From positions 1 to 12,040 of the forward strand of contig CAAGNL010000121.1 of assembly GCA_900771305.1 (NCBI GenBank): a stretch of 12,040 nucleotides of DNA. Direction: 5' to 3'. Numbering within the stretch: the first letter of the stretch is position 1; each line of letters opens with the position of its first letter. Shown one piece after another: positions 1-6,532 of the stretch. Under the pieces are notes generated by a model, which was given only the letters and a program-made list of their open reading frames with translations, was not told the DNA's origin and made no database searches. The translations under genes and the position numbers were made by a program. The stretch is from Kiritimatiellia bacterium (GTDB lineage Bacteria > Verrucomicrobiota > Kiritimatiellia > RFP12 > UBA1067).

Positions 1-30
1 ACGTGGGTTCGATTCCCATCGCCCGCTCCA
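1..30 (+). tRNA. 3' end of a tRNA, probably tRNA-Gly (5' part outside window)
   Basis: The window opens inside a tRNA. The T arm is visible (stem GTGGG/CCCAT around the loop TTCGATT, positions 4-20 approximately), followed by the 3' acceptor strand CGCCCGC (20-26), a discriminator T at 27 and an encoded CCA at 28-30. The anticodon lies outside the window. A T discriminator with an implied GCGGGCG 5' strand is typical of bacterial tRNA-Gly, so Gly is the best guess; tRNA-Cys also carries this discriminator. That it is a tRNA end is nearly certain; the amino acid is inferred. Confidence 0.88.
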
Positions 31-45
31 TTTTGACGATTGGTC

Positions 46-77
46 AGCTCCGACTTCCTGGTCGGAGTTTTGTTTTT
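46..77 (+). terminator. Rho-independent terminator of the tRNA unit
   Basis: A perfect 7-bp stem CTCCGAC (48-54) / GTCGGAG (61-67) encloses a 6-base loop and is followed by the T-rich run TTTTGTTTTT (68-77). Two further pairs (A46-T69, G47-T68) can extend the stem. It lies 15 bases after the tRNA CCA and just before the promoter of the next gene, so it separates the two transcription units. Confidence 0.85.
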
Positions 78-83
78 CCAAGA

Positions 84-112
84 TTGAATCTGGCGATTTT
101 TTTTGTTATCAT
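84..112 (+). promoter_or_regulatory. Sigma70-type promoter with extended -10
   Basis: A -35-like TTGAAT (84-89) and a -10-like TATCAT (107-112) are separated by 17 bases, the optimal spacing. The bases TGT just before the -10 (104-106) make an extended -10 (TGn). Transcription would start near 119-120, giving a short leader before the ATG at 139. The hexamers are read by eye and not experimentally shown. Confidence 0.65.
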
Positions 113-138
113 ATTTTGAGATCATTGGAGTATAAATT

Positions 139-1053
139 ATGAAGTTGTATGGTTTTCTTGTTGCAGCGGCAACATTTTCGGCCGTTATGGCCGCATCCGA
201 CGGGAGGACTCCGTTTGGAACGGCGTTTCAGGACTTGGCGAAGGATGATCAAGTCGAGTTCGTGCGTGCCGTAAACAAGTCGATGGAGGACTATAAGGCG
301 TCCACTCCGGAGAAACGTCTGTTTACAATCTACGCGGTGAACCGCGATGCGGTGAAGGCCGCCCCCGAGAAAGAGCGCAAAGCCGTGATTGCAGAGGTCT
401 TCGCGACGGCGCCGATGGATGCGTTGCCGATGATCACGGATCGTTTCGCGAGTGAACTCTTCTCCCGCAAGGCGGCGGGGTTCAGCGACAAGGACGACTC
501 CTTTGTCGAGTTTGCGTCCGCCACGCTCATGCGCATCCGCAATCGGCTCTTCTCGGGTGTGCCGATTGAGAAGTTCCCAGGGGCTCGTTCCGCCTTTGCC
601 GTCATCTGCTTCCTGAAGGCGAGCGAGGGGAATCCGGAGGATCTGCGGCAGTCCCTTCTCTTCTATGTGCTGACGGGGTCGCAGGAATTGGCCCGCAAGG
701 TGTGGATTCCGGCGGCATTGGGCGAAGACGGGAAGGCGCCGTCGTACCAGCCGATTCTCGAGGCTGGCTACAAGGGCGAGGAGCCCCCGCACGTCAATCT
801 GCACCCGATGGCTCCGATTGAACTCGGGAATCTCCAGGTTGGAAGTGACCTCCGTGTCGAGAATGCGAAGGATGTCTCGAGTCCGAAGCCCCTGGAGACC
901 GCGAATGGACTGAACGCTGGAGGTGGACTTGGCCAGGGCGTCAACCGTACACCGCGTGCCGCAGCGGGGGACCCCGATTCCCCCTGGTATCGCCGGCGTC
1001 GTGGGGATCAGCCGGACAACGAACCAGAAAGCTACATGGGACAGGGCCTCTGA
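139..1053 (+). CDS. Unknown secreted protein, co-transcribed with an O-antigen-ligase-like gene
   Basis: I do not recognise this 304-residue protein. It starts with a Sec-type signal peptide (hydrophobic stretch about residues 5-17, probable cleavage after AVMA at 15-18), so it should be exported. Residues about 25-210 look mostly alpha-helical and charged. From about 215 the sequence becomes rich in Pro, Gly and Asn and looks disordered, with a run of four Arg (284-287) near the C-terminus. No catalytic motif, lipobox or membrane segment after the signal is visible. The ATG is supported by TTGGAG (125-130), 8 bases upstream. Its stop is one base before the GTG of the Wzy-like gene, so the two are almost certainly one transcript and probably translationally coupled. 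A role as a periplasmic or surface partner of that enzyme is inference from position only. Confidence 0.85.
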   Translation: MKLYGFLVAAATFSAVMAASDGRTPFGTAFQDLAKDDQVEFVRAVNKSMEDYKASTPEKRLFTIYAVNRDAVKAAPEKERKAVIAEVFATAPMDALPMITDRFASELFSRKAAGFSDKDDSFVEFASATLMRIRNRLFSGVPIEKFPGARSAFAVICFLKASEGNPEDLRQSLLFYVLTGSQELARKVWIPAALGEDGKAPSYQPILEAGYKGEEPPHVNLHPMAPIELGNLQVGSDLRVENAKDVSSPKPLETANGLNAGGGLGQGVNRTPRAAAGDPDSPWYRRRRGDQPDNEPESYMGQGL

Positions 1054-1054
1054 C

Positions 1055-2533
1055 GTGCTGAAAACCGTCTCCCTGCTGCTTGTCTCCGCTCCAGTCCTCG
1101 CATTCGCGTGGGCTTTTGGCGGTTCTCGGACCGACGTGCTGGCACGGGTGATGCCGTGGGCGTCGCTCGCGTGCGCGCTGGGGACGTTTCTGTTGCCGCA
1201 GCACCATCCTGGTGAGACGTGGGGGGCGGCGGTCCGACGTTCTGCCTGGGGCGTCTTGAAGGATCCGTTCTTCTGGGTGGCCCTCGTTTTCCTGGGGTAT
1301 CTGGTAGTTCCGCTTTTCAACGTGTCCCTTTGCCCTGTGTGCGACTGGAAGGCGATTGACGCAGGGGCCGACCCCTATCCCCCGATGCGTTATCTGCCGT
1401 TCTGCGCGAGTCCCCGTGAGCATGCGGGCGTGCTGTGGTGGTTTGGGCCTGCGCTTCTTTCGGCACTGGGGATTCGGCATGGGCTGACGCGGTCTGGAAA
1501 ACGGTCGTTGCTCGAGCTGCTGGCCTGGAATGGTGCCGCACTGGCGCTTCTGGGTTTCCTTCAGTATGTGACGGGGGCCCAGTTCCCGTATTGGGGAAAG
1601 CCGATGAGGCCCACGCAGTTCTTCTCCGTCTTCGGCTATCCGAATATGGGAGGGGCCTATTTCACGCTTATGTATTCCCTGTCGCTCGGCATCTGGTGCA
1701 GCCAGATGGGCGATGCGGAGGCCTCGCCGCTGGATCAGGGCGGTCATCCCTTCCTTCGCGCGCATTACCCGTTCGTGGCCGTGGCGCTCTCTCTGGCGGC
1801 GGTGCTGGCCACGCTTTGCCGAGCGGCGATCGTCCTTTCTGTGGCTTTGACGGCGGCTTTTTTCATCTACGTGGTGCTGCGGGCGTTTGTGGGAAATGAC
1901 TGGCGTCGGGCGCGGCGTTTCCGCAGTGCGGTGGTGGCGATTTCGCTGATGCTGGGGCTGTTTGGCGCAATCTACGTGTATGCGCCGCCGGAGGTGGGGC
2001 GTGAACTCGGCACGGTGAATCCGCTTGCGGTCGCGGATCGCGTTTCGGGCAAGGCCCAGTATCACACGCGCGTGGCCACGGCGATCATGCGCGACTTCCC
2101 GCTCTTTGGCGTGGGAGGGTGGGGGTATCGTCACTTCTCCCAGGCCTATATGACGCCGGAGGAGCTCAAGCACCAACAGGTCGTGGGAGGGGCGAACGTC
2201 CACAACGACTATCTGCAGTTTCTGGCGGAGCATGGCCTTGTGGGTTTTTCGCTGCTCGTGGCGTGCGTCTGGTTGCTGGCATTGCCGACGGGACGGGAAT
2301 GGAAACGGCGTGCGGCGAAGGCTCTGGCTGCGGAGCGATCCAATATGGGGGCGTCGACATTGACGCTTTTCGCCGTGTCGCCCCCGATTGTTTGGACTTT
2401 CCTGGGGTGTGTGGCGGTTCTGGTGCATGCATTTGGAGATTGTCCGTTCCGCTCCGCGGCGGTGCTCGCCGCCTTCCTTGCCATACTCCCGGCGTCCTTT
2501 GGCTTCATGCCTCGTGAACCTGGTGATTTTTAA
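1055..2533 (+). CDS. O-antigen ligase / Wzy polymerase-like membrane protein
   Basis: This 492-residue protein has about 11-12 predicted membrane segments and the hallmarks of the Wzy_C (O-antigen ligase/polymerase) superfamily. Visible are an LCRAA motif at about 254-258 (family form close to SRGA), GVGGWGYRHF at 352-361, NVHNDYLQFLAEHGLVGF at 381-398 in the large periplasmic loop before a late helix, and VHAFGDCPFR at 457-466. Family members join polysaccharide units to each other, to lipid A core or to proteins at the periplasmic face, using undecaprenyl-linked donors; which of these applies cannot be read here. The GTG at 1055 is chosen because it follows the upstream stop by one base, has AGGG (1043-1046) 8 bases away, and puts the first helix at the N-terminus. 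The frame is open back to an ATG at 923, but that start would overlap the previous gene by 131 bases. A CxxC (C93, C96) plus C117 sits in an early predicted periplasmic loop. Confidence 0.9.
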   Translation: MLKTVSLLLVSAPVLAFAWAFGGSRTDVLARVMPWASLACALGTFLLPQHHPGETWGAAVRRSAWGVLKDPFFWVALVFLGYLVVPLFNVSLCPVCDWKAIDAGADPYPPMRYLPFCASPREHAGVLWWFGPALLSALGIRHGLTRSGKRSLLELLAWNGAALALLGFLQYVTGAQFPYWGKPMRPTQFFSVFGYPNMGGAYFTLMYSLSLGIWCSQMGDAEASPLDQGGHPFLRAHYPFVAVALSLAAVLATLCRAAIVLSVALTAAFFIYVVLRAFVGNDWRRARRFRSAVVAISLMLGLFGAIYVYAPPEVGRELGTVNPLAVADRVSGKAQYHTRVATAIMRDFPLFGVGGWGYRHFSQAYMTPEELKHQQVVGGANVHNDYLQFLAEHGLVGFSLLVACVWLLALPTGREWKRRAAKALAAERSNMGASTLTLFAVSPPIVWTFLGCVAVLVHAFGDCPFRSAAVLAAFLAILPASFGFMPREPGDF

Positions 2534-2547
2534 GATTTTTGGGGTTG

Positions 2548-2553
2548 CATAAT
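2548..2553 (+). promoter_or_regulatory. Candidate -10 box upstream of corA
   Basis: CATAAT at 2548-2553 differs from TATAAT at one base and lies about 57 bases upstream of the corA ATG. No good -35 hexamer is present at the 17-base spacing (2525-2530 reads GATTTT). It lies in the 76-base gap after the Wzy-like gene, where I see no convincing terminator: GGGG/CCCC (2541-2544 and 2554-2557) can pair, but no T run follows. Weak support. Confidence 0.3.
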
Positions 2554-2593
2554 CCCCCGGAGAGTGAGAAACTAGTGGGACCTTTTCAGGAAG

Positions 2594-2602
2594 AAAGGAG
2601 GT
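2594..2602 (+). promoter_or_regulatory. Very strong ribosome-binding site of corA, possibly in a hairpin
   Basis: AAAGGAGGT (2594-2602) is a full-length anti-16S match, 7 bases before the ATG at 2610, and decides the corA start (an in-frame ATG follows at 2613). CCTTTT at 2581-2586 can pair with GAAAGG at 2593-2598 around a 6-base loop, which would hide part of the site. The ribosome-binding site is clear; a regulatory role for the hairpin is speculation. Confidence 0.8.
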
Positions 2603-2609
2603 ATCCGGC

Positions 2610-3563
2610 ATGATGACAATCTACAAATGGGAAAACGGCGGTCTGAAGGAGACGACTGAACTGTGTGATTCGTGTTGGATCAACCTCGCGGAGCCCACTA
2701 CGGCGGAGCTGGAACAGGTGCTCTGCTTCTCCCGGGTTCCGCGGGACTTTCTGACCGATCCTCTTGACCGCGAGGAACGTCCGCGTTTTGAGAGTGAGGA
2801 TGGTTTCCACCTCGTCATTGTGCACGTGCCGTTGCCGGTGAGAGGTGACGAGGACGACGAGAGCGTGCTCCCCTACGAAACCTTGCCTCTGGGCATTGTT
2901 CTCTTTGGCCAGAGCGTGATCACAATCTGTTCTCAGACGACGCCGGTGACGAACGCCTTCCTCGACCAGATTCGTCGGGTGTGTCCGCCAGGCGAGCGGA
3001 ACCGCTTCATGTTCCGTCTTCTCTGGCACGCGGCGGTGCTCTTCCTCCGCTACTTGCGTGACATGCACGCGAAGATCGAGGATCTTGAGGATTCCCTGCA
3101 CGAGTCCATTTCGAACGAAGTGCTGTTGAAGCTGCTTACGTATCAAAAGTCGCTCGTCTACTTCTCCACGTCGCTGAAGGCGGACAACATCCTCATCAAC
3201 CGCCTCGACCACGCGCGCCAGCTCAATCTTTCCGAGGATGATTCGGATACGCTCGACGACGCGGCGGTCGAATACCAGCAGGCGCTTGAGACCGCGACGA
3301 TCCATTCGAACATCCTCAACGGAACGCTCGACACGTTCGCGTCGCTTATCAACAACAACCTTTCGAACGTGATGAAGTACATGACCGCCGCGACGATTCT
3401 CCTCGCCGTGCCCACGGTCATCACCAGCGCCTACGGCATGAACATCCCGCTGCCGCTGCAGGACTACCCGCATACGTTTGCCGTCCTTTCCGCGATTTCG
3501 GGAGTGCTGGCGGTTGGAATCATTGGCGTGCTGTTCTACCTCTACAAGAAGCGCGTGTTCTGA
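2610..3563 (+). CDS. corA: CorA-family Mg2+/Co2+ transport protein
   Basis: The 317-residue length and layout are those of CorA, a homopentameric inner-membrane channel for Mg2+ (and Co2+/Ni2+): a long soluble cytoplasmic N-terminal part (1 to about 255) rich in acidic and long helical stretches, then two C-terminal membrane helices (about 257-275 and 289-311) with a positively charged tail. The signature YGMN is at 275-278, at the end of the first helix, where the GMN triplet forms the ion filter. The loop after it reads IPLPLQDYP and lacks the MPEL seen in the classic enterobacterial/Thermotoga type; GMN followed by a short divergent loop is common in other CorA proteins. It starts with an excellent ribosome site and is probably the first gene of a corA-der-ClC transcript. 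The family assignment is firm; the ion transported is not shown. Confidence 0.95.
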   Translation: MMTIYKWENGGLKETTELCDSCWINLAEPTTAELEQVLCFSRVPRDFLTDPLDREERPRFESEDGFHLVIVHVPLPVRGDEDDESVLPYETLPLGIVLFGQSVITICSQTTPVTNAFLDQIRRVCPPGERNRFMFRLLWHAAVLFLRYLRDMHAKIEDLEDSLHESISNEVLLKLLTYQKSLVYFSTSLKADNILINRLDHARQLNLSEDDSDTLDDAAVEYQQALETATIHSNILNGTLDTFASLINNNLSNVMKYMTAATILLAVPTVITSAYGMNIPLPLQDYPHTFAVLSAISGVLAVGIIGVLFYLYKKRVF

Positions 3564-3566
3564 TCG

Positions 3567-3629
3567 GGTCCAAGGTTCAAGGTTCCTGGTTCAAGGCGCC
3601 AGGTTTAAAGGGTCAAAGGTTACAGGGTT
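3567..3629 (+). repeat. Degenerate heptad tandem repeat filling the corA-der gap
   Basis: Except for the first three bases after the corA stop, the whole gap divides into consecutive 7- or 8-base units beginning with GG and resembling GGTTCAA. Exact copies are at 3574-3580 and 3588-3594. Near copies are at 3567-3573 (GGTCCAA), 3581-3587 (GGTTCCT), 3602-3609 (GGTTTAAA), 3610-3617 (GGGTCAAA) and 3618-3624 (GGTTACA). The unit at 3595-3601 (GGCGCCA) is more diverged, and a partial GGGTT (3625-3629) touches the der ATG. It also forms the entire untranslated region before der and holds no classical ribosome site at normal spacing. Confidence 0.8.
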
Positions 3630-5048
3630 ATGGACGAAGTCAATGTCAACAAGCCGGGCCGCGTCGTCGCGATCGTCGGGCGTCCCAACGTGGGCAAGAG
3701 CGCTCTTTTCAACCGCATCGCGCGTCAGCGCATCGCGATCGTTTTTGACCAGCCGGGCGTGACGCGTGACCGTGTCGCTCGGGAAGTCGAGGCGAACGGG
3801 CAACGCTTCATGCTGGTCGATACGGGTGGTCTCGCGTTTGACAAGACGCCGGGAAGTGAGGACCCGTTGGCCGCCGAGACGCGCCAGCAGGCAGCGCTCG
3901 CAGTCACGGATGCCGCAGTGTGCCTGGTGGTGGTGGATGCCCGTGCGGGTGTCACTCCGCTTGACGAGGAGGTTCTCAAGCGGGTGCGCGAGAGCGGTGT
4001 GCCGTGCGCGATTGTCGCGAACAAGTGCGACATCGCGGAGGACGATGTGCGCGCAGATGAGTTTTTGCGTTTCGGCATGCCCGTGATGACCTGTTCCGCG
4101 GAACATGGTCGCGGCGTCGCCGCCATTGTCGAATTTGCCACGTCGAAGCTTCCGCCTCCGGAGGAGGATGAGGCGACGTCGCGTCCGCTGCGCGTCGCGA
4201 TCGTCGGTCGCCCGAATGCCGGGAAGAGCTCCTACATCAATCGTCTGCTGAACGCTGAGCGTGTGATCGTGAGTGACATCCCCGGCACGACGCGCGACAG
4301 CGTCGACGTGCCGTTCACCATCGGTTCCGGTCCCACGGCGCGCCGTTATGTGCTCGTGGATACGGCGGGCATGAAGAAGCACACGCAGATGTCGAAGACG
4401 AGCGTGGACAACTTCTCCCTCTTCCGCAGTGAAAAGGCGATCGAGGAGGCGGATGTCGTACTGCTCGTGATGGAGAGCGAGCTGGGGCCGACGAAGCAGG
4501 ATATGCGCATCGCGGGGAAGATCCTCGATGCGCACCGTGCCTGCGTGGTGCTCATGAACAAGTGGGACCTCGCGACGGAGAAGGGGATGAAGGAGGGCGA
4601 GGCCATCCAGGTCATCCGCCAGATGATGCCGTTCCTCTCGTTCGCGCCCGTCGTCTTCTGCAGTGCGAAGAGTGGTTACAACGTGCGGCGCACGGTGGAT
4701 GCAATCGACGCCGTGGCGTCGAGTGTGCAGGCCAGACTGCCCACGGGAATGCTCAACCGCACGATTGAGACGGCGACGAAGAAGACGCTCTCGCCGATGA
4801 TCAAGGGCAAGAGACTCAAGATCTACTACGGGCTCCAGGTCGGCAACGATCCGTTGACAATCCGCCTCTTCGTCAATGACCCGAAGCTCGTCACCGATGC
4901 GTACAAGTCGTATCTTGAAAAGGCACTTCGTGCGCGATTCGGCCTCGAAGGCGCACCGATTCGGATGTTCTTCAAGGCGCGGAGCCGCAAGGATGGTGCC
5001 GCGCTCGGGCAGGAAATCAGCAGCCTGAAGAGGAACGGTGTTTCGTAA
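3630..5048 (+). CDS. der: Ribosome-assembly GTPase Der (EngA)
   Basis: Der is an essential cytoplasmic GTPase with two tandem G domains that helps mature the 50S ribosomal subunit. Both domains are complete in this 472-residue protein. Domain 1 has P-loop GRPNVGKS (17-24), DTGG (64-67) and NKCD (131-134); domain 2 has GRPNAGKS (193-200), DTAG (244-247) and NKWD (310-313). A KH-like domain follows (about 360-450). The ATG at 3630 is the only sensible start, because the P-loop begins at residue 17 and no in-frame ATG, GTG or TTG lies between. It is unusual in lacking a Shine-Dalgarno at normal spacing, since the heptad repeat runs right up to it; GGG at 3625-3627 is only 2 bases away. The 3' end overlaps the ClC gene by 11 bases. 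Confidence 0.98.
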   Translation: MDEVNVNKPGRVVAIVGRPNVGKSALFNRIARQRIAIVFDQPGVTRDRVAREVEANGQRFMLVDTGGLAFDKTPGSEDPLAAETRQQAALAVTDAAVCLVVVDARAGVTPLDEEVLKRVRESGVPCAIVANKCDIAEDDVRADEFLRFGMPVMTCSAEHGRGVAAIVEFATSKLPPPEEDEATSRPLRVAIVGRPNAGKSSYINRLLNAERVIVSDIPGTTRDSVDVPFTIGSGPTARRYVLVDTAGMKKHTQMSKTSVDNFSLFRSEKAIEEADVVLLVMESELGPTKQDMRIAGKILDAHRACVVLMNKWDLATEKGMKEGEAIQVIRQMMPFLSFAPVVFCSAKSGYNVRRTVDAIDAVASSVQARLPTGMLNRTIETATKKTLSPMIKGKRLKIYYGLQVGNDPLTIRLFVNDPKLVTDAYKSYLEKALRARFGLEGAPIRMFFKARSRKDGAALGQEISSLKRNGVS

Positions 5049-6453
5049 GCCGTCCATTGCCGCGTTTCGCTTTTTCATCGCCGGCGGTGGACTCAGCGCT
5101 GGCAACGGACGGATTTTTGCTCAATCTGCACTCGTCGGAATCCTTGTGGGACTGGTCGCCTCCGCCTTCCACTGGTTGATTGACAGCCTGGATGGAATCC
5201 TGCTGCACGGCGTCGGGGACCATGCGTCGTTGCTCGCGAAGGGGGATCTTATGCGGGGTGTCCTCTCGCCGGCGGATTGGTGCGATGGTCGTCGGTGGCT
5301 GCTTCTGGTTCTGCCGGCCCTGGGAGCCGTCCTGGCGGCGTTGCTCATCAAGTGGATCTCTCCTGGCACGCACGCCCGTGGCACGGATTCCGCGATCTAC
5401 GTCTATCATCGCCTCAAGTGCCGGATGTCCTGGAAGGTCATTCCGGTGAAGGCTGTGGCGTCGGCGTTGGTCATCGGTTCCGGCGGCAGCGCGGGCTATG
5501 AAGGGCCGATGACACTGATTGGCGCGGCCTGCGGAATCACTCTTGCGCGTATTTTCCATTGGGATGCCGTGACTCGCCGACGTTTGATGGTCGCAGGGCT
5601 TGCGGCGGGCATTGGTGCGCTGTTTCGGGCTCCTCTCGCCGGAGCATTGTTCGGGGTTGAGATACTCTATTCAGGATTGGATATGGAATACGAGGCGCTC
5701 CTCCCTGCGTTCATTGCCTCGGCAATGTCGTATACGGTCTTTGCGCTCTTTCATGGGTGGGCGCCGCTTTTTGACTCGATGCCCCCCTATGCCTATGACA
5801 ATATCCTGCGTCTCTTGCCCTATCTGCTCCTTGCCATTGTGGTTTCTCTTGGGGCAAAATTCTATATTCGTACGTTTCGCCACGTTTCTGAATCTTTTCG
5901 CCGTATAAAGGTGACGCCATGGATGAAGGTCGCGGTTGGAGGTCTGTTGACGGGACTGCTCGGATTCCTGTTTCCCGATGTGCTGGGAACGGGGTATGAA
6001 CTGATTCGTACCGCATTTCTTGGTGATGCGCAGGGCTTGGTGCACGGGCAAGGGGCCTGGACGGCCGCAGGGCTGTTCTTCGCCATTTTCGTTCTCAAGG
6101 TCTTTGCCACCAGTTTCACTGTGGGGTCGGGTGGATCGGGAGGTGTTTTTGGCCCGGCCCTGGTTTGCGGAGCCTCGCTCAGCGCAGCCTGTGGAGCAGT
6201 CTTCTCGGCTTTGTTCCCTACCTCCTTCGGGATTCATCCGGCATCTGTCGCCCTCGTGGGGATGGCGGGTTTTCTGGCCGCGACGATTCGAACCCCGATC
6301 ACCGCGGTCATCATGGTCGCCGAGTTGTCGGGTAATCATGCCCTGCTTCTGCCCACAATGTGGGTCTGCGGACTTGCGTTCGCCTTCAACAATGGGTGGT
6401 CGCTCTATCGCAGCCAGGTGCATTCGCGTGAATCCTCGCCTCTACATTCGTGA
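5038..6453 (+). CDS. ClC-type chloride channel or Cl-/H+ exchanger
   Basis: This 471-residue, highly hydrophobic protein carries ClC motifs: GSGGSAGYEGP (147-157) matches the GxEGP region, with E155 at the place of the gating glutamate. RAPLAGALFGVE (197-208) has E208 near the place of the internal proton glutamate. GGVFGPAL (368-375) fits GxFxPxL, and SLYRS (455-459) offers a Tyr where the ion-coordinating Tyr sits. Both glutamates favour a Cl-/H+ exchanger over a channel, but that is inference. The usual first motif GSGIP is replaced by RGTDSAI (114-120), as in a subgroup of bacterial and archaeal ClCs. There is no C-terminal CBS pair. The GTG start at 5038 lies inside the end of der and follows AAGAGGA (5028-5034) at short spacing, implying translational coupling. 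Confidence 0.93.
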   Translation: MFRKPSIAAFRFFIAGGGLSAGNGRIFAQSALVGILVGLVASAFHWLIDSLDGILLHGVGDHASLLAKGDLMRGVLSPADWCDGRRWLLLVLPALGAVLAALLIKWISPGTHARGTDSAIYVYHRLKCRMSWKVIPVKAVASALVIGSGGSAGYEGPMTLIGAACGITLARIFHWDAVTRRRLMVAGLAAGIGALFRAPLAGALFGVEILYSGLDMEYEALLPAFIASAMSYTVFALFHGWAPLFDSMPPYAYDNILRLLPYLLLAIVVSLGAKFYIRTFRHVSESFRRIKVTPWMKVAVGGLLTGLLGFLFPDVLGTGYELIRTAFLGDAQGLVHGQGAWTAAGLFFAIFVLKVFATSFTVGSGGSGGVFGPALVCGASLSAACGAVFSALFPTSFGIHPASVALVGMAGFLAATIRTPITAVIMVAELSGNHALLLPTMWVCGLAFAFNNGWSLYRSQVHSRESSPLHS

Positions 6454-6463
6454 TGTTCGTGAT
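6446..6463 (+). repeat. Two 9-base direct repeats at the ClC stop / next promoter
   Basis: ATTCGTGAT (6446-6454) is followed directly by GTTCGTGAT (6455-6463), 8 of 9 bases identical. The first copy contains the ClC stop codon and the second ends at the first base of the next gene's -35 box. It could be an operator or chance; two copies are weak evidence. Confidence 0.45.
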
Positions 6464-6491
6464 TGACTTGGACGACCGAATCGGGTATCAT
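6463..6491 (+). promoter_or_regulatory. Near-consensus sigma70-type promoter of the repeat-protein gene
   Basis: TTGACT (6463-6468, 5 of 6 to consensus) and TATCAT (6486-6491, 5 of 6) stand 17 bases apart. The -10 hexamer and spacing are the same as in the promoter at 84-112. Transcription would start near 6498, giving a leader of about 35 bases that ends in the ribosome site AAGGAG (6521-6526). Confidence 0.75.
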
Positions 6492-6532
6492 TTGCGCGTT
6501 CTACCAATTTCAGAAATCAAAAGGAGTCTCAG

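Noticed and set aside
923..1054. Extension of the Wzy-like protein back to ATG 923
   Set aside because: It would overlap the upstream gene by 131 bases, and the added residues are hydrophilic with no family match. GTG 1055 fits the spacing and the first helix better.
2541..2557. GGGG...CCCC pairing as a terminator after the Wzy-like gene
   Set aside because: The stem is only about four GC pairs with a bulge, and no T run follows.
2553..2609. M-box or other Mg2+ riboswitch before corA
   Set aside because: The leader is about 50 bases, far shorter than an M-box, and no conserved core is visible.
941..2611. Long open frame of 556 codons on the minus strand opposite the Wzy-like gene, and similar minus-strand frames opposite the first gene (109-1320) and der (3591-5105)
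   Set aside because: They are Arg/His-rich mirror translations of real + strand genes in GC-rich DNA, have no recognisable motifs, and lie opposite clear family members.
3567..3629. The GGTTCAA array as a CRISPR
   Set aside because: The units are 7-8 bases and contiguous, with no spacers and no cas genes nearby.
6454..6532. Terminator after the ClC gene
   Set aside because: No stem with a T run is visible in this 79-base gap; only the promoter, a short direct repeat and the ribosome site are seen.
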